From positions 186,001 through 250,000 of the forward strand of contig NZ_BOMN01000041.1 in the NCBI RefSeq assembly GCF_016862215.1: a stretch of 64,000 nucleotides of DNA, in the 5' to 3' direction. The notes beneath the pieces were generated by a model. That model had not been told where the DNA came from. It worked only from the letters and a program-made list of their open reading frames with translations, and did not search any database. Each line of letters begins with the position of its first letter. The first letter of the stretch is position 1. This document shows positions 27,016 to 36,290 of this stretch, piece by piece. Both the position numbers and the translations under genes were made by a program. This stretch comes from Winogradskya humida (GTDB lineage: Bacteria > Actinomycetota > Actinomycetes > Mycobacteriales > Micromonosporaceae).

Positions 27016-28364
27016 TCATCATTTCGAACGTCACCGTCGCGACCGTTGATCCTGCGGGCACCGAATACAGCGACGGGCATGTCGTGGTCGGTGACGACGG
27101 CCGGATCGCGGCGGTCGGTGCCGGCTCCTATGCGGGCGCGGCCGAGGGCGCGCAGCGGGTCGACGGCACGGGCTGCCTGATCACTCCCGGTCTGGTCAAC
27201 ACGCACCACCACCTCTACCAGTGGGCGACCCGCGGGCTGGCCCAGGACGACACGCTGTTCGGCTGGCTGACCACGCTCTATCCGATCTGGGGCCGCATCG
27301 ACGCCGAGGTCGTGGGCGCCGCGGCCGCGGCTGCGCTGGGCTGGCTGGCGCTGTCCGGCTGCACGACCAGCATGGATCACCACTACGTCTTCCCTCGTGA
27401 CGGCGGCGACGTCCTCGAGGCCGAGATCCTGGCGGCGCGCGAGATCGGGCTGCGCTTCCACCCGACGCGCGGCTCGATGGACCTCGGGCGGTCCCAGGGC
27501 GGGCTCCCGCCGGACAATGTCGTCGAGGACACCGACGAGGCGCTCGCCGCGACCGAGGCGGCCATCGACCGGTGGCACGACCCGTCGCCGGAGTCGATGC
27601 TGCGGATCGGGGTGTCGCCGTGCTCCCCGTTCTCGGTGACGCAGAAGCTGATGACCGAGGCGGCGGCGCTGGCCCGGCGCAAGGGCGTGCGGCTGCACAC
27701 CCATCTCGCGGAGACCGACGACGAGGACGACTTCTGCCAGGAGAAGTTCGGGTGCACGCCCGTCGAATACGCCGAACGGCTGGGCTGGCTCGGGGACGAC
27801 GTGTGGCTGGCTCACGGCGTACACCTGGATGATGCGTCCGTGGCGAAGCTCGCCGCGACCGGGACGGGGGTGGCGCACTGCCCGAGCTCCAACGCGCGGC
27901 TCGGGGCCGGGCTCGCCCGGGTGCGTGACCTGCTCGACGCGGGGGTGCCGGTGGGGCTCGGGGTCGACGGCTCGGCGTCGCAGGAGGCCGCCCACCTGGG
28001 CGAGGAGCTGCGGCAGGCGCTGTACGTCGCCCGGCTGCGCGGTGGCCCCACGGCGCTGACCGCCCGCGAGTCGCTGCGGCTCGGCACGCTGGGCGGCGCG
28101 CGACTGCTCGGGCGCCAGGACGACATCGGCAGCATCGAGGTGGGTAAGCTTGCGGATCTCGTGCTCTGGCGCCTCGACGGGCTCGGTCACGCGGGCATCG
28201 ACGACAAGGTCGCGGCGCTGGTCCTCGGCCCGGCGGCCCCCGTCGAGCTGGCTCTCGTGGCGGGCCGGCCGGTGGTCTCGCGCGGCGAGCTCGTGAACGC
28301 CGACGCTGCGGTGCTCGCTCAGCGCGCTCAACGCGTACACGAGCAGCTCTTAAGGAAGATTTAA
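27012..28364 (+). CDS. 8-oxoguanine deaminase (amidohydrolase)
   Basis: 450 residues. TIM-barrel amidohydrolase of the ATZ/TRZ group: metal motif NTHHHLYQWATRGL near residues 63-76, TSMDHHYVF, LHTHLAET, HCPSSNARL and the catalytic Asp in GVDGSAS. The length and NTHHHLYQ...D(T/E)LF pattern match 8-oxoguanine deaminases, which convert 8-oxoguanine to urate. Its position directly after uricase supports this. GTG 27012 overlaps the uricase stop (GTGA). A guanine or other purine-like substrate remains possible. Confidence 0.85.
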   Translation: MIIISNVTVATVDPAGTEYSDGHVVVGDDGRIAAVGAGSYAGAAEGAQRVDGTGCLITPGLVNTHHHLYQWATRGLAQDDTLFGWLTTLYPIWGRIDAEVVGAAAAAALGWLALSGCTTSMDHHYVFPRDGGDVLEAEILAAREIGLRFHPTRGSMDLGRSQGGLPPDNVVEDTDEALAATEAAIDRWHDPSPESMLRIGVSPCSPFSVTQKLMTEAAALARRKGVRLHTHLAETDDEDDFCQEKFGCTPVEYAERLGWLGDDVWLAHGVHLDDASVAKLAATGTGVAHCPSSNARLGAGLARVRDLLDAGVPVGLGVDGSASQEAAHLGEELRQALYVARLRGGPTALTARESLRLGTLGGARLLGRQDDIGSIEVGKLADLVLWRLDGLGHAGIDDKVAALVLGPAAPVELALVAGRPVVSRGELVNADAAVLAQRAQRVHEQLLRKI

Positions 28365-28454
28365 GGAACTCGGCCGGAGAAAATGTTATCGATTGCGCGC
28401 GGCGCGGCGACCAGCAACGCCATTTCCGGCCGTTCTTAATTCTTCTTCCGCGAG

Positions 28455-28484
28455 TTGAAACAAGTGCTCTGACCTCTGCATACT
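28455..28484 (+). promoter_or_regulatory. Sigma-70-type promoter of the CBM6-DUF1996 gene
   Basis: TTGAAA at 28455-28460, 18-bp spacer, CATACT at 28479-28484, in an unusually A/T-rich gap. GAAGGA (28515-28520) precedes ATG 28528 by seven bases. The secreted-protein gene therefore probably has its own promoter within the purine block. Confidence 0.6.
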
Positions 28485-28527
28485 CCCTTTCGGAAACGCC
28501 TAGTCGTGCAGACCCGAAGGACAGTTA

Positions 28528-30027
28528 ATGCGGAATACGCCCGCGCATGTCGCGCCCCAGGACCCGGTCAAGAAGCGCCGCCGCATCACTCGCATCACGC
28601 TGGCGTCCGCGGTGGTCGCGGCGCTCGGCGGCAGCGGCATCTACATCGCCGCGGCGAGCGCGGACGAGGTCGTCGTCCCCGGCCGCGTGCAGGCCGAGGC
28701 GTTCACCGCCCAGTCCGGCGCCCAGACCGAGGGCACCGGCGACGCCGACGGCGGCAAGAACGTCGGCTGGCTGAGCAACGGCGACTGGCTGAAGTACGAC
28801 AACGTGTCGATCACCAGCGCCGACCTGAGCGCCCGGATCGCCTCGCAGAACACCGAGGGCGGCTCGATCGAGCTGCACCTCGGCACCCAGACCGGCACAC
28901 TGCTCGCGACGTTCCCCGTGGCGTCGACCGGCGGCTGGCAGAGCTGGAAGACGGTCACTGCGAAAGCGGCGAGCGTGCCCACCGGCAAGCAGACCGTCTT
29001 CGCCGTGATGAAGTCCGCGTCGCGCTCCGACTTCGTGAACGTCAACTGGTTCACCTTCGGAACCGCCGCAGCGCCGTCTCCCTCAACCTCAGCCACAACA
29101 AAGCCGTCAACATCCCCCTCGGCGTCCCCGTCCCCCTCGGCCTCAGCAGGCACCCCGAGTGGCGACGGCTGGGTGACGATGGACCAGGCGGCGTGGCAGA
29201 AGCAGCTCGCCGACTTCAACGCGCTGAAGCAGAACACCAACGTCCCCAGCAACAACGTCCGGGTGCCGGAGTTCAACGCCTCCTGCACGCTCAGCCACTC
29301 GGCCAAGGACGACGCCATCGTCTTCCCGAACATGCCGGGCGCCTCGCACATGCACACGTTCCTGGGCAACAACAGCACCGACGCCGCCACGACGCTCCAG
29401 TCGCTGATGGCCAACACCAGCTCCAGCTGCAAGCCGGCCGACGACCACTCGGCGTACTGGATCCCCCAGATGCAGGAGGCCGACGGCACGCCGGTCGAGC
29501 TCGAGGGCGTGACCGTGTACTACGGCTCGCGGCTCAAGGACACCACCAAGACCATGCCGTTCCCGCAGGGCTTCCGCATGATCCAGGGTGACGCGAAGAA
29601 GCAGATCGACACCCCCGACGGCGCCCCCGGCCAGTTCTGGTGCGCCGGAGCCGGTGGCCAGACCGGCCGCAGCACCGACGGCAACTGGCCGGTCTGCGCG
29701 AGCACGGCGAACCTCACCTTCCAGCTGACGTTCCCGGACTGCTGGGACGGCGTGCACCTGGACAGCCCCGACCACAAGTCGCACGTCGGCCCGACCGGCC
29801 CGGACGGCACCTGCGCCAGCGGCAAGTTCCCGGTCGCGATCCCGTCGCTGTCGTTCGTCATCGGCTACAAGAACCACGGCAGCAAGGCCGGCATGAAGCT
29901 CTCGTCCGGCAACGCCTCGTCGATGCACGGCGACGCGTTCTTCGCCTGGGAGAACGACGCCCTGGGCAGCCGCGTCAAGAACTGCATCTGGCAGAAGGCC
30001 AAGTGCAACAGCGAGGGCGGCTTCTGA
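28528..30027 (+). CDS. Secreted CBM6 and DUF1996 domain protein
   Basis: 499 residues. Signal peptide: KKRRRITRITL, a hydrophobic core, then AAASA before residue 48. A CBM6-like carbohydrate-binding domain follows (about 50-178; QAEAFTAQSGAQ, GWLSNGDWLKYDNVSI). A Pro/Ser/Thr linker with an SPSAS-type repeat (about 180-212) leads to DUF1996 (about 214-499; PGASHMHTFLGNN, YWIPQMQEADGTPVE, FPDCWDGVHLDSPDHKSHV, SLSFVIGYKNHG). DUF1996 has no assigned activity; conserved His/Asp suggest an enzyme. It probably acts on extracellular polysaccharide. It is unrelated in function to its neighbours and has its own promoter and terminator. Confidence 0.88.
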   Translation: MRNTPAHVAPQDPVKKRRRITRITLASAVVAALGGSGIYIAAASADEVVVPGRVQAEAFTAQSGAQTEGTGDADGGKNVGWLSNGDWLKYDNVSITSADLSARIASQNTEGGSIELHLGTQTGTLLATFPVASTGGWQSWKTVTAKAASVPTGKQTVFAVMKSASRSDFVNVNWFTFGTAAAPSPSTSATTKPSTSPSASPSPSASAGTPSGDGWVTMDQAAWQKQLADFNALKQNTNVPSNNVRVPEFNASCTLSHSAKDDAIVFPNMPGASHMHTFLGNNSTDAATTLQSLMANTSSSCKPADDHSAYWIPQMQEADGTPVELEGVTVYYGSRLKDTTKTMPFPQGFRMIQGDAKKQIDTPDGAPGQFWCAGAGGQTGRSTDGNWPVCASTANLTFQLTFPDCWDGVHLDSPDHKSHVGPTGPDGTCASGKFPVAIPSLSFVIGYKNHGSKAGMKLSSGNASSMHGDAFFAWENDALGSRVKNCIWQKAKCNSEGGF

Positions 30028-30057
30028 CGAATCCCCCGTCAGAAGACAGGTAGGAAA

Positions 30058-30091
30058 GCAGTGGCCCCCGTTTCCCCGCGGGGGCCACTGC
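30058..30091 (+). terminator. Hairpin terminator after the DUF1996 gene
   Basis: A perfect 13-bp stem, GCAGTGGCCCCCG (30058-30070) and its complement (30079-30091), with an 8-base loop. No T-tract. It separates the secreted-protein gene from malate synthase. Confidence 0.75.
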
Positions 30092-30146
30092 CCGTTCCGG
30101 GACCGATACGGTACGGGGGAAGTCTTCTTGGAGGGAGTCGTCACCC

Positions 30147-31661
<1,515 letters not shown>

Positions 31662-31663
31662 CC

Positions 31664-32827
31664 GTGCGGCTCAGCGACGACGACTACGCGATCATCGACG
31701 ATCGGCTCGCCGGTCACGACGCGTTCCTGCGCTCGCGGTACCCCGGGGAGCGCTCCGGCCGGCAGCCGGTGCACACCGTCTACGTCCCGGCCGACCGGAT
31801 CACCGGGTTCCGCGACTGGGGGACGCAGGCACTCGCCGCGCTCGACGAGCACCCACCGGTCCCGTTCCCGGCCGCGCTCGAGGAGCGGGTGCGCGCCAAA
31901 CTGACCGCCGAGCCGATCGAGGACCTGCGCGTCGACTTCGAGGACGGGTACGGCGTCCGCGACGACGAGCAGGAGGACGCCGCCGTCAAACAGGCGGCCG
32001 CGGTGCTGCTCGACGGGGTGCGGCCGCCGTTCGTGGGGATCCGGATCAAGTCATTGGAGGCGCCGACGCGGCATCGCGCACTGCGTACCCTCGACCTCTG
32101 GCTCTCGCTCTACCCCGAGCCGTTCGTGGTGACGCTGCCCAAGGTCAGCGGCCCCGACCAGGTCGAGGCGATGGCCGAGCTGTGCGAGAAGCTCGAGACG
32201 GTGCACGGGCTGCCGACCGGGTCGCTGCGCTTCGAGATCCAGATCGAGCTCCCGTCGGCGGTGCTCGGCGCGGACGGCACGGCGACCGTGGCCCGGCTCA
32301 TCACCGCGGCTGCCGGGCGGTGCACCGGGCTGCACTACGGAACGTACGACTACAGCGCGGCGGCCGGCGTCGCGGCGGCCCACCAGGCCATGGACCACCC
32401 CGTGGCCGATTACGCCAAGGCGGTCATCCAGGCGGCGGCTGCCGGCACGGGCGTACGCCTCTCCGACGGCTCCACCAACGTCCTGCCCGTCGGCACCGAC
32501 GTCGCGGTCCACGAGGCGTGGGCCCTGCACCACCGGCTCGTGCGCCGCTCCCTGGAACGCGGCTTCTACCAGGGCTGGGACCTGCACCCGGCCCAGCTGC
32601 CGACCCGGTTCGCGGCGACGTACGCGTTCTTCGCCGACGGCATGGACGCCGCGGTCCTGCGCCTGCGCCGCTACCTCGACCGCCAGTCCGGCGGCATCCT
32701 CGACGAACCGGCCACGGCCCGCGCGCTGGCGGGATACCTTCTACGTGGCCTCGATTGCGGCGCGTTGTCCACGGGCGCGGTGGGCTTCAGCCGCTCGGAG
32801 CTGGTCACGCTCGCGTCGACCTATTAA
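31664..32827 (+). CDS. DUF6986 protein, HpcH/HpaI aldolase-citrate lyase-like
   Basis: 387 residues from GTG 31664, 2 bp after malate synthase. A TIM-barrel of the CitE/HpcH superfamily: LRVDFEDGYGVRDDEQED (metal-binding Glu-Asp pair), FVGIRIKSLE, VTLPKVSGPDQVE, FEIQIELPSAVL and LHYGTYDYSAAAGV. These enzymes cleave or form C-C bonds next to acyl or oxo groups with Mg2+. Tight coupling to malate synthase suggests it works on glyoxylate, malyl-CoA or a ureide-derived acid, but no activity is established that I know of. Confidence 0.75.
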   Translation: MRLSDDDYAIIDDRLAGHDAFLRSRYPGERSGRQPVHTVYVPADRITGFRDWGTQALAALDEHPPVPFPAALEERVRAKLTAEPIEDLRVDFEDGYGVRDDEQEDAAVKQAAAVLLDGVRPPFVGIRIKSLEAPTRHRALRTLDLWLSLYPEPFVVTLPKVSGPDQVEAMAELCEKLETVHGLPTGSLRFEIQIELPSAVLGADGTATVARLITAAAGRCTGLHYGTYDYSAAAGVAAAHQAMDHPVADYAKAVIQAAAAGTGVRLSDGSTNVLPVGTDVAVHEAWALHHRLVRRSLERGFYQGWDLHPAQLPTRFAATYAFFADGMDAAVLRLRRYLDRQSGGILDEPATARALAGYLLRGLDCGALSTGAVGFSRSELVTLASTY

Positions 32828-32835
32828 CTCCCGCA

Positions 32836-32875
32836 GTTGCCGGGCCGGCTTCGCTTGACGTAGCCGCCCGGCAAC
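32836..32875 (+). repeat. Stem-loop between lyase and allantoinase genes
   Basis: GTTGCCGGGC at 32836-32845 pairs with GCCCGGCAAC at 32866-32875; the inner GGCT/AGCC pairs extend the stem to about 14 bp with one bulge and an 11-base loop. It is the only gap in the 31664-35213 run and may attenuate or process the transcript. Confidence 0.5.
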
Positions 32876-32892
32876 GCAGGGGCATTAGTGTG

Positions 32893-34212
32893 ATGGTCAT
32901 GGTCGATCTCGTGGTGCGGTCCCGCCGCGCCGTCACCCCCGACGGCGAACGCCCGGCCGCCGTCTCGGTCCAGGCCGGAAAAATCACTGCCATTGATCCG
33001 TACGATGCAGAGCTCACCGCCGTAGCGGACGTTGACCTCGGGGACGTGGCGTTGCTGCCCGGCCTCGTCGACACGCACGTGCACGTCAACGAGCCCGGGC
33101 GTACGGAATGGGAAGGGTTCGCCAGCGCGACCCGGGCAGCAGCCGCGGGCGGCGTCACCGCCATCGTGGACATGCCGCTGAACAGCCTGCCACCCACCGT
33201 CACCGCCGAAGCCCTCGAGATCAAACAGGCCGCGGCCGTAGGGCAGATCCACGTCGACGTCGGATTCTGGGGCGGCGCGATCCCGGGCAACGCCGGCGAC
33301 CTCCCGGCCCTGCACGCCGCCGGGGTGTACGGCTTCAAGGCGTTCCTCGCCGACTCAGGCGTCCCCGAATTCCCGCCCCTGGACGCGGACCAGCTCGCCG
33401 AGGCGCTGGCCGCCGTCGACGCGCAGTTCGTGATCCACGCCGAGGATCCCGATCACCTTCGGGAAGCGGTCAGCTCCCCGGCGTACGGTCAATTTCTGGA
33501 TTCTCGCCCACCGGAAGCGGAGCATGCGGCCGTGGCCACCGCCATCGCCGCGGGCCGCCGGGCCCGAGCGCGCGTCCACATCCTGCATCTCTCCGCCGCG
33601 ACCGCGTTGCCGTTGATCGCCGCGGCGAAGGCCGAGGGCCTGCGGGTGACCGCCGAGACCTGCCCGCACTACCTGACGCTCGACGCAGCGGAGATCCCCG
33701 AGGGCGCCACCGAGTTCAAATGCTGCCCGCCGATCCGCGACTCGGCCAACCGCGACCAGCTCTGGGCCGCGCTCGCCGACGGCGTGATCACCTGCGTGGT
33801 CAGCGACCACTCGCCGTGCACCCCCGACCTGAAACGCCAGGACAGCGGCGACTTCGCGGCCGCCTGGGGTGGCATCGCCTCGGTCCAGCTCGGGCTGCCG
33901 GTGATCTGGACAGCCGCCCGCACCCGCGGCCACAGCCTCGCCGACGTCGTCGACTGGATGGCCCGGCGCCCCGCCGACCTCGTCGGACTCACCACCAAGG
34001 GCCGGCTCGCCGTCGGCGCCGACGCCGACCTCGTCGCGTTCGACCCGGACGACACCTTCACGGTCGATCCGGCGGCACTGCACCACCGCAACCCCGTCAC
34101 CCCGTACGCCGGGAAGACCCTCACCGGAGTGGTCCGCACCACCTGGCTGCGGGGACAGACGGTCACCGGAGAGGCCCCGCAGGGTCGCTTCCTCAGCCGG
34201 AAGGACTCCTGA
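32893..34212 (+). CDS. allB: Allantoinase
   Basis: 439 residues. Cyclic amidohydrolase: His62 and His64 in DTHVHVNEPGRTEWEGF, carboxylatable Lys149 in YGFKAFLADSGV, His in VHILHLSA, catalytic Asp in VSDHSPCTP. It opens the allantoin ring to allantoate using two metals. AGGGG lies ten bases before ATG 32893; ATG 32899 is an alternative. Its TGA overlaps the allantoicase ATG by one base, giving an allantoin-to-ureidoglycolate pair. Confidence 0.95.
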   Translation: MVMVDLVVRSRRAVTPDGERPAAVSVQAGKITAIDPYDAELTAVADVDLGDVALLPGLVDTHVHVNEPGRTEWEGFASATRAAAAGGVTAIVDMPLNSLPPTVTAEALEIKQAAAVGQIHVDVGFWGGAIPGNAGDLPALHAAGVYGFKAFLADSGVPEFPPLDADQLAEALAAVDAQFVIHAEDPDHLREAVSSPAYGQFLDSRPPEAEHAAVATAIAAGRRARARVHILHLSAATALPLIAAAKAEGLRVTAETCPHYLTLDAAEIPEGATEFKCCPPIRDSANRDQLWAALADGVITCVVSDHSPCTPDLKRQDSGDFAAAWGGIASVQLGLPVIWTAARTRGHSLADVVDWMARRPADLVGLTTKGRLAVGADADLVAFDPDDTFTVDPAALHHRNPVTPYAGKTLTGVVRTTWLRGQTVTGEAPQGRFLSRKDS

Positions 34213-35213
34213 TGGAAGAATTCACGCTCCTGCCCGACCTCGCGTCGCGCACCTTCGGCGGCGGGATCATCCACGCCAACGACGAGTTCTTCGCCGCCGC
34301 GGACCATCTGGTCGAGCCCGCCTCCCCGGTCTTCGCGCCCCGCACGTTCGGGCAGAAGGGCCAGGTGTACGACGGGTGGGAGACGCGCCGCCGTCGTGAA
34401 CCCGGCTACGACACGGTGATCGTGCGGCTCGGCGCGCCCGGTGTCGTTCACGGGATCGACATCGACACGGCGTTCTTCACGGGCAACTACCCGCCGTACG
34501 CGTCGGTCGAGGGCGCTGCGCTGGACGGCTATCCCGACGCCGCCCAGCTTCTTGAGGCTGACTGGACGCCGCTCGTTCCGCGCTCGGCGCTGTCCGGTGA
34601 CAGCCAGAACCTGTTCCCGGTCGACTCGCGGCAACGGTTCACCCACGTGCGCCTCAACATCTACCCCGACGGCGGGGTGGCGCGGCTGCGCGTACACGGC
34701 GAGGTCGTCCCCGACCCGCGCCTCCTCCCCGCGATCTTCGACGTCGCCGCCGCCGAACACGGCGCCCGCATCGCCAGCTGCAGCAACATGTTCTACGGCC
34801 ACCCCCAAAATATGATCAACCCGGGCCTCGCCCGCTCCATGGGCGACGGCTGGGAAACCTCCCGCCGCCGCGACGACGGCAACGACTGGGTCCTCGTCCA
34901 GCTGGCCGCCCCCGCCATCATCGAACTGGCCGAACTCGACACCAGCCACTTCAAGGGCAACGCCCCCGGCAGCGCCACCCTCCGCGGCATCGACGGCCGA
35001 GTAGGCCTCCTCGACGACCCCGACGACTGGTTCGACCTCCTACCCCAGATCCGCCTCAGCCCCGACACCCGCCACCGCTTCCCCATCCCCGTCGTCCCCG
35101 TCGCCACCCACGTCCGCCTCGACATCTACCCCGACGGCGGCATGGCCCGCCTCCGCCTCCACGCCCGCCCCGACGCCGCCGTCCTCCGAGCCCGCTACGA
35201 AGCCACCACATGA
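34212..35213 (+). CDS. alc: Allantoicase
   Basis: 333 residues in two homologous jelly-roll repeats, about 20-165 and 185-325. Each contains a YDGWETRRRREPGYD / GDGWETSRRRDDGND motif and an RLNIYPDGGVARLRVHG / RLDIYPDGGMARLRLHA motif. It hydrolyses allantoate to ureidoglycolate and urea. No ureidoglycolate lyase or urease gene is in the window, so the last step must be encoded elsewhere or done by an unassigned neighbour. The 3' end is followed by repeats rather than a terminator. Confidence 0.95.
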   Translation: MEEFTLLPDLASRTFGGGIIHANDEFFAAADHLVEPASPVFAPRTFGQKGQVYDGWETRRRREPGYDTVIVRLGAPGVVHGIDIDTAFFTGNYPPYASVEGAALDGYPDAAQLLEADWTPLVPRSALSGDSQNLFPVDSRQRFTHVRLNIYPDGGVARLRVHGEVVPDPRLLPAIFDVAAAEHGARIASCSNMFYGHPQNMINPGLARSMGDGWETSRRRDDGNDWVLVQLAAPAIIELAELDTSHFKGNAPGSATLRGIDGRVGLLDDPDDWFDLLPQIRLSPDTRHRFPIPVVPVATHVRLDIYPDGGMARLRLHARPDAAVLRARYEATT

Positions 35214-35694
35214 CCGCCCCCACCACCCGTCCTCCCCGCGCGCCCTCCAGGCCGTTCTCCCCAGGCCGTTCTCCCCAGGCCGTTCTTCATGGGTTTCTTT
35301 TCTTGGGCCGTTCTTCGCGGGTCGTTTTTTCGGGCCGGTCATCACGGGCGGTTTTCCTGGGCTGTTCTCTCTCGGCCGTTGCCTTGGGTTGTTCTCCTTG
35401 GGTCCGCTCTTCCCGGGTGGATCTCCTCGGGCCGTCGCCCTGGGTCGTTCTCTCGCGGCCGTTCCTCCCGGCCCATTTCGGTCCGTTTGCCGATTGGGCC
35501 ACGCTTCGTGATCGGGTCCGCTTCGCGATTGGGCCACGCTTCGTGATCGGGTCCGCTTCGTGATCGGGCCACGCTTCGTGATCGGGTCCGCTTCGTGACC
35601 GGGTCCGCCGGCGTGCGCTTCGGTAACCACTTCGGGGCCATCTCATGATCACTACCGCCCGGCTGCTCTCCCGTACATGCTTCGAGGTCGCCTC
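35214..35694. repeat. Minisatellite-filled intergenic region
   Basis: 481 bp without an ordinary gene. 35250-35495 is a degenerate array of 14-24-bp units around GGGCCGTTCTCC, with strongly T-rich + strand bias unlike the rest of the window. 35496-35600 is three copies of a 35-bp unit (35496, 35531, 35566), each made of an 18-mer GGGCCACGCTTCGTGATC and a related 17-mer GGGTCCGCTTCGTGATC. Downstream lies a partial copy of the GNAT start. Long open frames crossing the array are low-complexity artefacts. Confidence 0.85.
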
Positions 35695-35698
35695 GTGA
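35645..35698 (+). other. Upstream ORF, a partial duplicate of the GNAT start
   Basis: ATG 35645 opens a 17-codon frame encoding MITTARLLSRTCFEVAS. Its TGA overlaps the GNAT GTG (GTGA). Its first codons are a near copy of the GNAT start VITTDRLHF, and both are preceded by a similar GCC(A/T)CTC-like context, so this looks like a roughly 50-bp tandem duplication of the gene's 5' end. It may act by translational coupling. Confidence 0.5.
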
Positions 35699-36183
35699 TC
35701 ACCACCGACCGGCTGCACTTCCGGCAGATGACCCCCGGCGATCTCGACGACATGGCGGCGCTGCTCGGCTCGCCGGAGGTCATGCTCTACTACCCCAGGC
35801 CCCGCACCCGCGCCGAAGCCCAGCACTGGATCGACTGGAACCTCGGCCTCTACGCCGAGCACGGCTTCGGACTGTGGATCCTGTCGCTACGCTCAAGCGG
35901 CGAGTTCGTGGGGGACTGCGGCCTGACCTATCAGCAGGTGGACGGAGTCACCGAACTGGAGATCGGCTACCATGTACGAGCCGACCTCCAGGGCCTCGGC
36001 CTCGCCACAGAAGCCGCCTCAGCCGTCCGTGACCACGCGCGCGACACCCTCCACGCTCCCCGCCTCACCGCGATCATCAACCCGGCCAACACCCCCTCCC
36101 AGCGAGTCGCCACAAAGATCGGCCTCAAGCTCGAAAAACGCTCCACAACAGATCAACTGATCTTCGCCACCTCCTTCACCTGA
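35695..36183 (+). CDS. GNAT N-acetyltransferase (RimJ/RimL-like)
   Basis: 162 residues from GTG 35695; ATG 35677 in frame is an alternative. Features: TDRLHFRQMTPGDLDDMAALL, GLWILSLRSSGEFVGDCGL, ELEIGYHVRADLQGLGLATEAA (acetyl-CoA pyrophosphate loop) and NTPSQRVATKIGLK. It acetylates a protein N-terminus or small amine using acetyl-CoA; the substrate is unknown. Its 5' end is duplicated just upstream. Confidence 0.88.
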   Translation: MITTDRLHFRQMTPGDLDDMAALLGSPEVMLYYPRPRTRAEAQHWIDWNLGLYAEHGFGLWILSLRSSGEFVGDCGLTYQQVDGVTELEIGYHVRADLQGLGLATEAASAVRDHARDTLHAPRLTAIINPANTPSQRVATKIGLKLEKRSTTDQLIFATSFT

Positions 36184-36290
36184 GCTGCCACCTCGCTGTG
36201 CCCCCTTGGCCTGAGTGCCGGCTCGCTGTGCCGCCTTGGCCTTAGTGCCGGCTCGCCGTGCCCCTTCACGTGAGCTGCCAGCTCGTCGGC
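36180..36290. repeat. Tandem repeat, about 30-bp units, between convergent genes
   Basis: Units beginning near 36180, 36211, 36241 and 36270 share GAGTGCCGGCTCGCTGTGCC-like sequence with 70-90% identity by eye. The array spans the end of the GNAT gene and the stop codon of the convergent methyltransferase, so unit gain or loss could change the methyltransferase C-terminus. Confidence 0.6.

Noticed and set aside
28365..28527. Possible c-di-AMP (ydaO-type) riboswitch upstream of the secreted protein gene
   Set aside because: No conserved ydaO core elements seen; the region is explained by a sigma-70-type promoter and a ribosome-binding site.
35496..35600. Possible CRISPR array (regular repeats)
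   Set aside because: The 17/18-mers are directly adjacent with no unique spacers and no cas genes; it is a tandem minisatellite.
35210..35630. Open frames on both strands through the repeat array
   Set aside because: Pure repeat translations (Gly/Arg/Lys/Thr/Pro) without start signals or normal codon bias.
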